Position numbers and translations under genes: made by a program. This document shows positions 44,193 through 53,341 of a stretch of 63,147 nt of DNA, piece after piece. The stretch is from positions 1-63,147 of the forward strand of contig JAPYSU010000015.1 of the NCBI GenBank assembly GCA_029936425.1. Reading direction: 5' to 3'. Position 1 is the first letter of the stretch, and each line of letters opens with the position of its first letter. The DNA is from Litorimonas sp. (GTDB taxonomy: Bacteria; Pseudomonadota; Alphaproteobacteria; Caulobacterales; Maricaulaceae). The notes beneath the pieces were generated by a model. The model searched no databases and had not been told where the DNA came from. It saw only the letters and a list, made by a program, of their open reading frames with translations.

Positions 44193-44777
44193 ATGAGCCT
44201 TGCTGAAATAAACATTTCGGATGCCAAACCTGTTGCTCGTGGAAATTACCCCTGCCTCATTCTGAATGCAGATTACCAACCGCTTTCCTATTTCCCGCTT
44301 TCGCTTTGGTCCTGGCAGGACGCTATAAAGGCCGTGTTTCTCGACCGCGTGAATGTCATCAATCATTATGAGCAATGCGTTCGTTCTGCGACATTTGAAA
44401 TGCAAATGCCGAGCGTTGTCGCTCTGAAAGATTATGTTCCGCAAAACCGCGCCCCCGCTTTCACACGGTTCAATTTATTTCTACGGGACGGATTTGAATG
44501 CGTTTATTGCCACAGCGAAACCGAGCTTACTTTTGATCACGTCATTCCAAGACGGCTTGGCGGCAAAACGACTTGGAAGAATATCGTCGCAGCCTGCTCC
44601 AGCTGTAACCTGAAAAAGGGGGGACGCCATCCGAAAGTGGCCGGAATGCACCCGCTCGTGAAGCCCTTCCAGCCGACCATGCATCAATTACAGGCTCAGG
44701 GCCGAAGGTTTCCGCCCAATCATCTGCATGACAGCTGGCTTGATTATCTCTATTGGGACATTGAGCTCAAAGAGTAA
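44193..44777 (+). CDS. HNH endonuclease family protein
   Basis: 194 residues. The N-terminal part (about 20-90) has the ILNADYQPLSYFPLSLWSWQ pattern of the alphaproteobacterial HNH group. The HNH domain covers about 108-150: a zinc pair CVYC and CSSC, ELTFDHVIPRRLGGKTTWKN with the His and Asn, and SCNLKKGG. It is a likely metal-dependent nuclease, conserved as a single gene in the order. There is no restriction or phage context, so a housekeeping DNA-repair role is more likely than defence. SD GAGAG precedes the ATG. Confidence 0.9.
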   Translation: MSLAEINISDAKPVARGNYPCLILNADYQPLSYFPLSLWSWQDAIKAVFLDRVNVINHYEQCVRSATFEMQMPSVVALKDYVPQNRAPAFTRFNLFLRDGFECVYCHSETELTFDHVIPRRLGGKTTWKNIVAACSSCNLKKGGRHPKVAGMHPLVKPFQPTMHQLQAQGRRFPPNHLHDSWLDYLYWDIELKE

Positions 44778-44796
44778 ATTCAACTATTAGGCTATC

Positions 44797-45645
44797 ATGG
44801 CAGACGAAATAGATTCCCAACCGCCGCAATTTGAGTGGCAAAGCCCGAAGCCGCAATTCGAGGTGGGGCGGGTCTTGGGCCGCACGTTTTCGGCCATTAA
44901 AAACAATTTTGTAAAATTTGGACTGCTGTCTTTTGTAATTGTTGGGCTTCCCATGTTTGTCGTCGGCTTATGGCCACTGCTACTCTATGGGGGAGAAGGC
45001 ATGCTATCGGGAGACGAATTGAGTGACGGCTATCTTATCGGCACATTCGTTGGGGCCATTGGCGGCATGTTGTTATATTTTTTATTATACGCTCTGGCGC
45101 AATCCATTCTCGTTCACGCCTGTTTCAAGGATTTTGCAGGCGAAAAAGTTAGCCTGAGACTATCTATGAGAAAGGCTTTGAGTCTTTTACTGCGCTTAAT
45201 CGGATTGATCATTTTATATACAATCGGCGTATTTCTCGGTTTGGTTTTCTTCATAATTCCGGGAATTTTACTTCTGCTCGGTTGGTATGTGTGTATCCCG
45301 GTTTTACTGGTGGAAAAACGCGGCGTGGTTGACTCCCTTGGCCGGTCCTGGGAACTCACAAAGGGATATAAGAGGTGGGTTCTGCTGATCGTCATTATTC
45401 TTTGGGTGATTTCGACTGTTATAAGCGTTCTCCTGACGCTCGTTTCCGTTCCCTTTGGGGACCCCAATATGGCAACCTTTACCGGAGGAAGCGTAATTTT
45501 CTGGATTGTTTATGCCTTAGCTTCTGCTGCGGCCCAAGCGATTGCAGTGCTCATTTCTGCTTCTTCCGTGGCGGCGGTTTATTTCGAAATCCGGGACTTG
45601 AAAGAGGGCATAACCCCAGAGTCAATTGCCTCGGTTTTTGATTGA
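44797..45645 (+). CDS. Integral membrane protein (GDPD membrane-domain-like)
   Basis: 282 residues. A polar N-terminus (about 1-30) is followed by five or six membrane helices. SMRKALSLLLRLIGLIILYT and GIFLLLG-type helices with VLLVEKRGVVDSLGRSWELT (about 170-190) are typical of the glycerophosphodiester-phosphodiesterase membrane domain and DUF975-like proteins. The conserved EKRGVxxSLxRSWxLTKG segment is the clearest match. It is convergent with sufE and starts 20 bp after the HNH gene, so the two may be co-transcribed. Function is unknown. Confidence 0.78.
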   Translation: MADEIDSQPPQFEWQSPKPQFEVGRVLGRTFSAIKNNFVKFGLLSFVIVGLPMFVVGLWPLLLYGGEGMLSGDELSDGYLIGTFVGAIGGMLLYFLLYALAQSILVHACFKDFAGEKVSLRLSMRKALSLLLRLIGLIILYTIGVFLGLVFFIIPGILLLLGWYVCIPVLLVEKRGVVDSLGRSWELTKGYKRWVLLIVIILWVISTVISVLLTLVSVPFGDPNMATFTGGSVIFWIVYALASAAAQAIAVLISASSVAAVYFEIRDLKEGITPESIASVFD

Positions 45646-45647
45646 TG

Positions 45648-46076
45648 TCAGACGAGCGCTTCGGCTTCTGCCTTTATTCGGGCGACCATCGCGTTTAATC
45701 CATTTGAGCGTTGCGGGGACAGGTGTTCGGACAGGCCGAGCTTTCCTAATATCGATTTGGCATCAAGGCTCAAAATTTTCGACGCTTTTCGTCCGGAGAA
45801 AATGACCAAGACAATAGCTACAAGACCTTTGACGATGTGGGCGTCGCTATCCCCCTGAAAGCGCAGAACCGGGTCTTTTTCGCCTTCTTGCTCGCTAATC
45901 AGCCACACCTGACTGACGCAGCCTTTGACTTTGGTCGCCTCTGTTTTCAGGGCTGGCTCCAGCGGGGGCAGAGACTTCCCCATGTCAATCACATGCATAT
46001 ATCGGTCCTCCCAATTATCGAGGAATTCGAAATCGGAAATCAAATCGGTTATGTCGTCAGGTAAGGTCTCGCTCAT
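45648..46076 (-). CDS. sufE: Cysteine desulfuration protein SufE
   Basis: 142 residues. Takes persulfide sulfur from the desulfurase SufS for iron-sulfur cluster assembly. The active Cys lies in VKGCVSQVWLISEQ (about residue 53). FEFLDNWEDRYMHVIDMGK near the start and the C-terminal LSPQRSNGLNAMVARIKAEA are family signatures. No other suf gene is near. It is convergent with the membrane protein, with two bases between the stops. Confidence 0.95.
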   Translation of the reverse strand: MSETLPDDITDLISDFEFLDNWEDRYMHVIDMGKSLPPLEPALKTEATKVKGCVSQVWLISEQEGEKDPVLRFQGDSDAHIVKGLVAIVLVIFSGRKASKILSLDAKSILGKLGLSEHLSPQRSNGLNAMVARIKAEAEALV

Positions 46077-46134
46077 ACTCCTGAAATAAGGAGCTTAAGC
46101 GGTTCCCACAAGGGCATGGCCGCGTCCGAAGGCT

Positions 46135-46149
46135 GTGTAAAAATTACAC
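46135..46149. promoter_or_regulatory. Palindrome GTGTAA-AAA-TTACAC upstream of the sensor kinase
   Basis: Perfect 6-bp arms with a 3-nt spacer, midway between divergent sufE and the kinase gene. It looks like an operator for a dimeric regulator. The binding protein is unknown. Confidence 0.45.
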
Positions 46150-46224
46150 CTCTCACGCGAATTGACTGGTCAAACGACTCAAAAAACGTGTTTTATACCC
46201 TGTTAGAGGTCGAAAGGATTGCAT

Positions 46225-47835
46225 TTGACTTATGCAGATACCAAACGCGCGATTTTAGTGCCGAGCCTGATATGGCTAGCCGTTATCGCGACTGCTTTTG
46301 CCGCGACTCTTTTGCGCGGTATAGACCCGCTGGATTTAGCCGGGCCGGCTTTGATCGGGGCCTTTCCGGCAATAGTTTCTGTTTTGCTATGTGTCTTCAT
46401 AGAGAAAGAATGGGCGCAAATTCTGGTGCTTTTGAGCTGGCTTGCTCTTGCCATTATCGCCTGTTTATTTGTCGGCGTTGTGCCGCTTGCCATACTGTTT
46501 TTGACTGCGCCCGTTATGGCGGCTTTGTTTCGGCAGGAAAAAATTGTCGAGGCATTAGTTATGTCCGCCATTCTGGCCGGGCTTCTCTATTTTGCGACCT
46601 TGCGCGGCGCGCTCCCGGAAACGCCTCTTGATGATGCGCAAAGTCTCTGGGCGACGCAGACCGGGCTTGTAGGTCTGATAGCCCTCATTATCGGCACACT
46701 TTTCGTGTCCGCTCAACTCAGGGGCCGTAGCCGTATGGATGAGGCAGCGGGAATGTCCCACCCGTCTCATATATATGAGGGCGTTCAGGGCGGGGTTTTA
46801 GAGTTTTCCAAAAGAGGCACCTTAATCACAGCCAATCAAGGCGCTCGGCAAATATTTGATATTGATCCCAATGAACAGACTGTGAAGTTGCAAGGCTTAT
46901 TGGCGGATGATGCAGAGCAAGCGGCTTTGATGGGAGCAATTAATAAAGTTCGCGAAACGAAGCAGCCTTGGTCCACACGTCTGAACCTGCCGGGACAGGA
47001 AAATTCCGCGGCGGTTATAGAGTGCTATATTGCTCCGAAAAATGATGGCCGGCTTGTACTGCATGTTATTGACCGGACAGCCGAAGAACAAAGAATAGAG
47101 GATTTACGCCGCAGTCAGGCGCTGGCTGCGCGTGAAACGGATGACAAAACGCTCTTCTTTGCCGGGGTCAGTCATGAACTTCGGACGCCGCTAAATGCCA
47201 TTATAGGCTTCTCCGATATGATGCGTTCTCGGCTTTTCGGGCCCTTGCCGTCCAAATATGCGGAATATGCTGATCTTATTCATGATAGCGGCCAGCACAT
47301 GCTGGATTTGATCGGGGACGTCCTGGACTTGTCAAAAGTCGAGGCCGGAAGGTACACACTTCAATATGATACGTTCGACGCCGCAGATGTCATTCGCAGC
47401 TCAGTTAAAATGATCCGTCCAGCGGCAGATGCCGCCGAAGTTCGTCTTGATGTCGCTGTCGAAATGGACGAGACACTCCTCATCGAAGCGGACCGCAAAG
47501 CCGTCCGTCAAATCCTGTTAAATCTGCTCTCCAATGCGATTAAATTCTCCCACAAAGGCGGCCGTGTTTCTGTCTCTGCCTTTGAGCAAAACGGGGCTTT
47601 GGTTCTGCGTGTCGAGGATGAAGGAGAAGGCATCAGCGCAGAAGACCTGGTCACGATCGGCACGCCATATACGCAATCGGCCAGCGGGCTATCCTCTGAA
47701 GAGCGCGGGAGCGGTTTGGGGCTGTCCTTGGTGAAATCTCTGACGGAATTACACCAGGGCGAGTTTGATATTGAGAGTCAGCTTGGGGAAGGAACGCAGG
47801 TCACCGTCTCGCTTCCGTCATCCCGTGCGGACTGA
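46225..47835 (+). CDS. Membrane sensor histidine kinase, PleC/DivJ type
   Basis: About 536 residues. Six or so membrane helices (about 10-170) are followed by a PAS-like domain (about 190-285, VQGGVLEFSKRGTLITANQG). Then comes a HisKA domain with SHELRTPLNAIIGFSDMMRS (near 318-337), and an ATPase domain with N-box NLLSNAIKFSHKGG, DEGEGIS and GSGLGLSLVKSL. The GPLPSKYAEYADLIHDSGQH stretch after the His is typical of the PleC/DivJ/CckA-like alphaproteobacterial kinases that act on DivK and related regulators. No response regulator gene is adjacent. The start is a TTG. The one at 46225 has an AAAGG SD seven bases before it, and a second TTG two codons upstream is also possible. Confidence 0.85.
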   Translation: MTYADTKRAILVPSLIWLAVIATAFAATLLRGIDPLDLAGPALIGAFPAIVSVLLCVFIEKEWAQILVLLSWLALAIIACLFVGVVPLAILFLTAPVMAALFRQEKIVEALVMSAILAGLLYFATLRGALPETPLDDAQSLWATQTGLVGLIALIIGTLFVSAQLRGRSRMDEAAGMSHPSHIYEGVQGGVLEFSKRGTLITANQGARQIFDIDPNEQTVKLQGLLADDAEQAALMGAINKVRETKQPWSTRLNLPGQENSAAVIECYIAPKNDGRLVLHVIDRTAEEQRIEDLRRSQALAARETDDKTLFFAGVSHELRTPLNAIIGFSDMMRSRLFGPLPSKYAEYADLIHDSGQHMLDLIGDVLDLSKVEAGRYTLQYDTFDAADVIRSSVKMIRPAADAAEVRLDVAVEMDETLLIEADRKAVRQILLNLLSNAIKFSHKGGRVSVSAFEQNGALVLRVEDEGEGISAEDLVTIGTPYTQSASGLSSEERGSGLGLSLVKSLTELHQGEFDIESQLGEGTQVTVSLPSSRAD

Positions 47836-47881
47836 AAACCCTTAGAACTTAGGTAAAACGTATTCGCTTCGCGATGATTGA

Positions 47882-50392
47882 TTAGTAATATTTATTGGCC
47901 CGGTTGCGCGGTTTAGAGAAGCTAAGCAAGATCATTCCCAAAAGAAGTATTCCTAAAAAGGCCGCCGCGCTTAATTGCTGTAAGCTCCAATTCTCAGCAT
48001 AACGTCCGGGAATCGAGCTGCGTTTCCAATTCTGGTGCCACGTCGATTTCAAATGCTGAACGCGGCTCTGTAGGTTCGAGGCTTTCTCGTTCAACTCCCA
48101 ACCCAAAACGGACGCTTTCAAAGAGCTCCACTTATTTCCTGTCCAGTGTAAGCCGATTTTTGAAGTTTGCGAAATATCCCCTGTCTCGAAAACAGAGAGT
48201 CCTCTTAGGGAGACTGCAGATTGATGTCCTTCATCAGCTTCGGGGTAGGCTTTTTTCCAAAATAAAGCTTTTTCTTTTAGCTCAGTCCAATTCATGGACG
48301 GCCATTGAAAATCGGGCAAAGCAGAACTTAGCGCCGTTAAATCAATCTCGGGCCAATCTAATTGAGAAGACGAAGAGGAAGACGGGCGAACGGATCGAAC
48401 AAACTCCGGCAGAGGCGAAGACAATTCCGTCATTAAGACTGTCTTGTCATTCCAGCGGGCAACACTGCCTTCCAATTGGTTCCAATGCGTTGGCTGGGAT
48501 AAATTCTCAAGGGCAGAGCCAAAAGAATCTCCAGGAATATTTGTGATAACTCCCGCGATTTTATCGAACTGGTAAGGCGACGCATAAAGCGCGGCAACGC
48601 CCCCATTTGCGATACGGTTGCGCTGCGCGGATTTAAAGGTAAAGCTTCCGCCCAGAGACGCTGCCGAGGCGTAGCGCTCAGCTTCTGCAGTTAACAGATT
48701 CTCTCCGTCCTGCGATTTACCAGTTAAAGCGGAAAGAAATGATTTGGGGGCCGCAGACTTTGCCTTCTGGGGAATGTCTTCAGCTGGCAGAATGAAAAGA
48801 ACATTCCGCTGGCGGGCTAAAGCTTCAACTTTTGTGTAATCTCGCGTAAATTCTGCTTCGGACCAGCTTGCGCCCTGTTTTGCCACGAGCTTGGCGAGCA
48901 GACCAAGCGCCGCCTGATAATCAGCGTTATTTTTCGGCAAAACTAGTAACGTCTCTTTGCCATTTTCATCGGAAAAAGGCGCGCCTGTCGCGGTCAGGCG
49001 GGACAAATCAGAGAGAGGCGTTTCAGTTTCGGAGGTCAACGTAATCCGGGAGTGCTCGCCAAATATCGGGCTGTTTTGAGTGTAGCTCTGACCTAAACAT
49101 CCGTTCAGATTTTCGGTTTCGATATCCGACGTCACTTTCAGAACATTATCCTGTCCCTGCAATGCGCCCTGAGGAATTTGAAAAGCCACAGACTTATTCC
49201 GCTTATCCAATGACGTTTGACCGATAGACTTTCCATTCAAGGAGAGGGTGAGTGTATTTTCGGCGCGCGCGACGACTTTCGGCGCGGTGAGGCGGAGCAG
49301 AATATCTCCCTGGCTCGCGAGCGGGTCTTCCACATCAAAGCGTAGACTCACATTACTCGGATTCCAGTTGGGATGAATATCCATCGATCCCAAATCAGAG
49401 AGCTTGGTCTGACCATTCTGAAGCGTCGCGTCTTCCGAGAGAGGCCGCTGCATTTTTAGCTCCCCCGTGCTGGTAAGTGTTCGGCGCGTTTCAGGAAGTT
49501 GGTACTGAGCGAAAGCCTGCAAGAGATCTAAGACCTGCTCATCCGTATCCCCTGTCAGGATAACTCGTAAGGGTCGGCCCTCATCCAGGGCGACACGCGG
49601 CCCGCTCACCTGTAGAACAACTTCGTTTTTTATGTGTCGCGATATGACTTCGCGTCGCCCTGCGATGAATTCAATATCGCCTGTTCCAGGGGACAGCGTA
49701 AATTCGGGCATCTGTGCTGATCGCAACCCGACAGCTTGAGCCAGGAGGGATTGGAATTGTGTTTGGTGATCGCCAAAAGCAATAAGACTGACGTTTTGAG
49801 GCGCGCTTAGAGGGTTAGAAAGCACGGCATCAATATCCCCAATGTTCAAAGCGCGGGATTTGGTTCGGCTCCGTAGAGTAAGAATAGATCTGTCTAGATT
49901 TAAAACCCAGGCCCCGTTTTGGGATTGGAGGCATTCAGCCCCGGCTGGCACGCCGTAAAAGATGTTTAGAACATTATTGCGGGGGCGGATGCTGGCCGTT
50001 TCAAGCGTTAAAAGAGCATCAAAACCCCGACCTTTCGTGCTGACTTTGACAGGAGACTCTTGATTAAGTTGCACATAAATTTCCGCGTTTCGGGGTATAT
50101 TTCCGACCGGGTCGGCGGAGAGGCTTAACCGAAGCGAAGATGTCCAATTCACATCAGGGACGTCAAATGTCAGGGAGTAATTTGGATTTCGCCAATCCAA
50201 TACGGGTTTTTCAGATAAGCGTGTAAAATCAGAAAGAGCCGCCGTCTGTGTCTGGCTCTTTCCAAAAGGCGTTTTAAGTCCGGGATTGTTTGCCTCGTTT
50301 ATGCCCGCCTCTGCCGTGACAGCAGGTCCCGTAGCGGTTAGAAGCGCAAAGGCCGTTAAAGACATAAGTGTCTTTTGTCGGAAATGGGACAT
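47882..50392 (-). CDS. BcsB-like cellulose synthase regulatory subunit, orphan
   Basis: About 836 residues. A signal peptide (ending TAEA, about 28) is followed by a large periplasmic part. This includes two BcsB-type carbohydrate-binding/flavodoxin-like halves (PNYSLTFDVPDVNWTSSLRL, LVLPKNNADYQAALGLLAKL). A single C-terminal membrane helix (AAFLGILLLGMILLSFSK) ends the protein. This is the architecture of BcsB, which guides glucan from the BcsA synthase through the periplasm. No bcsA, bcsC or other glycosyltransferase lies in the window, so the partner synthase must be elsewhere. The ATG at 50392 gives a normal signal peptide, and an ATG eight codons upstream and a TTG are alternatives. Confidence 0.82.
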   Translation of the reverse strand: MSHFRQKTLMSLTAFALLTATGPAVTAEAGINEANNPGLKTPFGKSQTQTAALSDFTRLSEKPVLDWRNPNYSLTFDVPDVNWTSSLRLSLSADPVGNIPRNAEIYVQLNQESPVKVSTKGRGFDALLTLETASIRPRNNVLNIFYGVPAGAECLQSQNGAWVLNLDRSILTLRSRTKSRALNIGDIDAVLSNPLSAPQNVSLIAFGDHQTQFQSLLAQAVGLRSAQMPEFTLSPGTGDIEFIAGRREVISRHIKNEVVLQVSGPRVALDEGRPLRVILTGDTDEQVLDLLQAFAQYQLPETRRTLTSTGELKMQRPLSEDATLQNGQTKLSDLGSMDIHPNWNPSNVSLRFDVEDPLASQGDILLRLTAPKVVARAENTLTLSLNGKSIGQTSLDKRNKSVAFQIPQGALQGQDNVLKVTSDIETENLNGCLGQSYTQNSPIFGEHSRITLTSETETPLSDLSRLTATGAPFSDENGKETLLVLPKNNADYQAALGLLAKLVAKQGASWSEAEFTRDYTKVEALARQRNVLFILPAEDIPQKAKSAAPKSFLSALTGKSQDGENLLTAEAERYASAASLGGSFTFKSAQRNRIANGGVAALYASPYQFDKIAGVITNIPGDSFGSALENLSQPTHWNQLEGSVARWNDKTVLMTELSSPLPEFVRSVRPSSSSSSQLDWPEIDLTALSSALPDFQWPSMNWTELKEKALFWKKAYPEADEGHQSAVSLRGLSVFETGDISQTSKIGLHWTGNKWSSLKASVLGWELNEKASNLQSRVQHLKSTWHQNWKRSSIPGRYAENWSLQQLSAAAFLGILLLGMILLSFSKPRNRANKYY

Positions 50393-50502
50393 TAATCCGG
50401 GCCTCACGTTAATCATGGCCTTAACCAAGCAAGCGGGATGCCAGATATGTCTCTTGAGGCGAAAATAACTCAGTCAGGCCGCGATAAGCGAGAGATGGAT
50501 TT

Positions 50503-50889
50503 ATGAGTCCAAGATTAAAAAGTGAATTTTGGGTCGGGGCTCTCCTCCGCCGCGCGCAATCCCAAGGCGGCTTTGCCACCATATTGCGCAAGGGTGACCC
50601 TGACGCCGGAATTGTTTTGATCGTTTTCCGGGTCGGACAAGCGCTTAAGCTCTACGCGCCGGAACGAAATTTTGAGGGGCAAAGGGTATGGTGGCCTTAC
50701 GATATGGCGGATCAGGCCGCGCTCGATAGCCGGGTGAACCGACGCGTCGATGACGACCCGGATATCTGGGTCATCGAAATTGAAAGTGACGTTGCTCCGG
50801 AAGCGCTTATTGGGGAGCCAGTTGAGCAGGAGACCCGGGAAGTGGATCCTGCCGAAGCTGCTGCGCAAGCCTTATTCCGAGGCCGATAG
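50503..50889 (+). CDS. DUF1491 family protein
   Basis: 128 residues. The family start RLKSEFWVGALLRRAQSQGG and the repeated KGDPDAGIVLIVFR and RVDDDPDIWVIEIE segments are clear. It is found almost only in alphaproteobacteria and its function is unknown. It is divergent from the BcsB-like gene. Its last 83 bp overlap the end of the convergent MATE transporter gene, so part of both C-termini share DNA. Confidence 0.92.
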   Translation: MSPRLKSEFWVGALLRRAQSQGGFATILRKGDPDAGIVLIVFRVGQALKLYAPERNFEGQRVWWPYDMADQAALDSRVNRRVDDDPDIWVIEIESDVAPEALIGEPVEQETREVDPAEAAAQALFRGR

Positions 50890-52246
50890 CGGCGCAGGTC
50901 AGCCCCGCCATCAAGCCATACCAGACCCCTTTGGGGCCAAGCGGGCTGTGGAGGCCAAGATAATAGGCAACCGGAAATCCGACAATCCAATAGCTGATGC
51001 CTGTAATCCACATTGGGACTGTTACGTCCTTAAGCCCTCGTAATAGCTGGTTACAGCCGACTTGAATGGCGTCGGCAAACATGAAGGCGGCCGCAATCGG
51101 CAAGAAGGTAATGACAAAAGCGATTACCTCGACATTTTCAGCTTCTTCCAAATTGAGATAGAGCGCAGCAATGGTTTCAGGCATGAGCGCAATCGGAATT
51201 GCAAAAATGCCAATGGCGATGACGCAGGATAATATAGTTGTGCTAGAGGCCCGCTTCTCGGCAGGCTTATTTTTTGCGCCGCGCGCGAGACCAATACGCA
51301 CAGATCCGGCCATGCTCATTCCCCAAGGCATCATAAACGCGGTCGCAGAGGCGTTGAGCGCAATTTGATATGCGGCCTGCTCCGTGATGCCGATAAGTCC
51401 AACAATGAGAACCAAAGCGTTAAATAACATGCCTTCAAAAGAGGTGGTGACAGAAATCGGCCAGCCAAGTCTGAATATTTCAATCAGCCTTTCCCAGTCT
51501 GGCACAAAAAACCGTTTGAAAATTTCAAAAGTGCGCGCCCGTTTGTCCCATTGAATGTAAGCGAGAAAGATAAAAAATCCGATGATCGTGGCAATAGAGG
51601 AAGCAAGACCCGCCCCCACAAGCCCCAAGGCCGGAAACCCAAGTAATCCAAAAATAAGCAGGGCGTTCAAACCAGCGTTCAGGATAACAACAAAAAACAC
51701 AATCAAAAACGGCACAAATGTTTTATCCAGGGCCGCCAGAAAATTTCGGAGCGCCATCGTCGCCAATCCAAAAGGCAGGCCAATGAGAATCGCGAGGACA
51801 TAGCTCTGCGCTTTCGCGGCGGCGACCGGATCCTGACCTAAAAATAAAGCCGCGCGTTCCGTCATAAGCATCGCGACAAGCATAAAGGGCGTCATTAAGA
51901 AAATCATCCAGATCGCCATGCGAACAGTGCGGCGGGAATCACGCGTCTCATTTTTATCCGCGCCTATTGCCTGAGAGACGAGAGGAGAGACCGCCATAAT
52001 TGGTCCGCTCGCAATCATATAGAGAAGGAAAATCATCACGCTGCCAAGCGCCGCTCCCGCCAGATCTGCCGGGGAGAGGCGGCCTATCATCACAGTGTCG
52101 ATAAAATAAATCGAGAACATGACGAGCTGCGTAAACGCCATAGGAATTCCGAGGCGCAGCAGGGCGCCCATCTCGCCCCACCACGTGTCGGGGAGAGCCG
52201 TAACCTCTGGCGAAGCCGGAGCAATGATATGAGCCGTCTCAGTCAT
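50807..52246 (-). CDS. MATE-family multidrug efflux transporter (NorM type)
   Basis: 479 residues with twelve predicted membrane helices in two similar halves. Typical elements are GIPMAFTQLVMFSIYFIDTV in helix 1 and 2, SPLVSQAIGADKNETRDSRR after helix 3, and GMSMAGSVRIGLARGAKNKP in the second half. Such carriers export cationic drugs in exchange for Na+ or H+. The C-terminal end is encoded on DNA shared with the DUF1491 gene on the other strand (83-bp overlap). It is followed, upstream in the window, by no partner gene. The substrate is unknown. Confidence 0.92.
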   Translation of the reverse strand: MTETAHIIAPASPEVTALPDTWWGEMGALLRLGIPMAFTQLVMFSIYFIDTVMIGRLSPADLAGAALGSVMIFLLYMIASGPIMAVSPLVSQAIGADKNETRDSRRTVRMAIWMIFLMTPFMLVAMLMTERAALFLGQDPVAAAKAQSYVLAILIGLPFGLATMALRNFLAALDKTFVPFLIVFFVVILNAGLNALLIFGLLGFPALGLVGAGLASSIATIIGFFIFLAYIQWDKRARTFEIFKRFFVPDWERLIEIFRLGWPISVTTSFEGMLFNALVLIVGLIGITEQAAYQIALNASATAFMMPWGMSMAGSVRIGLARGAKNKPAEKRASSTTILSCVIAIGIFAIPIALMPETIAALYLNLEEAENVEVIAFVITFLPIAAAFMFADAIQVGCNQLLRGLKDVTVPMWITGISYWIVGFPVAYYLGLHSPLGPKGVWYGLMAGLTCAAIGLGIRLAQQLRQDPLPGSPAQLAPQ

Positions 52247-52299
52247 GAAGGCGGCTGTTAGTCGGTTTTCACATAAAGAAAAAGTTTAATTCGGAAATT

Positions 52300-53289
52300 T
52301 TATCTCGGCCCCATTCCGGCGGCGTCGTAAATCGCATCTATGGCGCGCATTGTCTGAACTGCGTCTGCGCCACCCGTCAGCGCCGACGCTTTGCCGGACA
52401 TCACTTTGAGGACATGGTCGAGCTGATAAGCATAGGTTGATCGGGTATAGCGTTTTTCATCGTCTTTTTCGGTAAACGTTCTGACGCTGCTTTCGGTCTC
52501 AACTGTCAAGGTAAATTGCCGATAAGGGTGCACATACTGATCCAGGGTCGCGGTGCCTTTACTTCCCGTGACGGTAAAGACTATTTCGCGATCTGTTTCG
52601 CCCCGCATGTCACAGGCGAGAGTGCCTTTTACCCCGTCAAAATTCATTTCGGCTTTCATAGCGGCGTCGACCCCGCTTTCTGAAAGAATTGCTGTCGCCG
52701 ATGTCACCTCGGGCTCTTTCATGGAGACAAGCCGCGAAAGGTGCAGCGTATAACATCCCAAATCCATTAAGGCCCCGCCGCCCAGCTCCTTGATATAACG
52801 AAGCTCTCCGGGTTTATTGGCAATCGTTACATTGAACTTTCCGTTCATGGAACGGACGTCGCCGATTTCGCCGTGATGTATAAGGGTCAGAAATTCAATG
52901 ACGGCGGGGTGGAAGCGGTAATGAAAAGCTTCAATCAGATGACCGTCTGACTTTTCCGCAGCGGCTACCATGGCTTTGGCTTCCGTCACGTTCATCGCAA
53001 ATGGTTTTTCACAAAGGACGGATTTACCGGCTTTTAACGCCGCAATAGTGAGATCCGCATGGCGGTTTGGAGGCAGGGCGTTATAGATCAGATCAATTTT
53101 TGGGTGCGAGATGAGCGCGTCATAATCGTCCAGAGCCTCAGAGATGCTATGTTCCTTCGCATAGGCTTCAGATTTTTCCAAGTCGCGGCTGGCGACAGCC
53201 AAAACCTGGCAGTCGTCGCGATCCTGCGCCGGATGTATAATAGCCTTGGGGGCGATATTCGCTGCGCCGAGAATGCCGATATTGATCAT
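52300..53289 (-). CDS. Gfo/Idh/MocA-family NAD(P)-dependent oxidoreductase
   Basis: 329 residues. The N-terminal Rossmann fold starts NIGILGAANIAPKAIIHPAQ. SVLCEKPFAMN holds the catalytic Lys of the conserved EKP (about 93-95). The C-terminal domain has FHYRFHPAVIEFLTLIHHGE and GGGALMDLGCYTLHLSRLV with the usual His/Tyr. This is the branch of dehydrogenases acting on xylose, dihydrodiols or 1,5-anhydrofructose. The substrate cannot be named. It lies on the same strand as the MATE gene, 53 bp apart. Confidence 0.87.
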   Translation of the reverse strand: MINIGILGAANIAPKAIIHPAQDRDDCQVLAVASRDLEKSEAYAKEHSISEALDDYDALISHPKIDLIYNALPPNRHADLTIAALKAGKSVLCEKPFAMNVTEAKAMVAAAEKSDGHLIEAFHYRFHPAVIEFLTLIHHGEIGDVRSMNGKFNVTIANKPGELRYIKELGGGALMDLGCYTLHLSRLVSMKEPEVTSATAILSESGVDAAMKAEMNFDGVKGTLACDMRGETDREIVFTVTGSKGTATLDQYVHPYRQFTLTVETESSVRTFTEKDDEKRYTRSTYAYQLDHVLKVMSGKASALTGGADAVQTMRAIDAIYDAAGMGPR

Positions 53290-53341
53290 CTTCAGTCTCC
53301 TAAACGTTTATAGTTTTTGTCCGTGGTTAGCTTCGGTAGGC

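Noticed and set aside
50409..50424. TTAA...TTAA at the BcsB start as a CtrA site
   Set aside because: The spacer is 8 nt. Half sites in the wrong spacing are expected by chance in AT-rich DNA.
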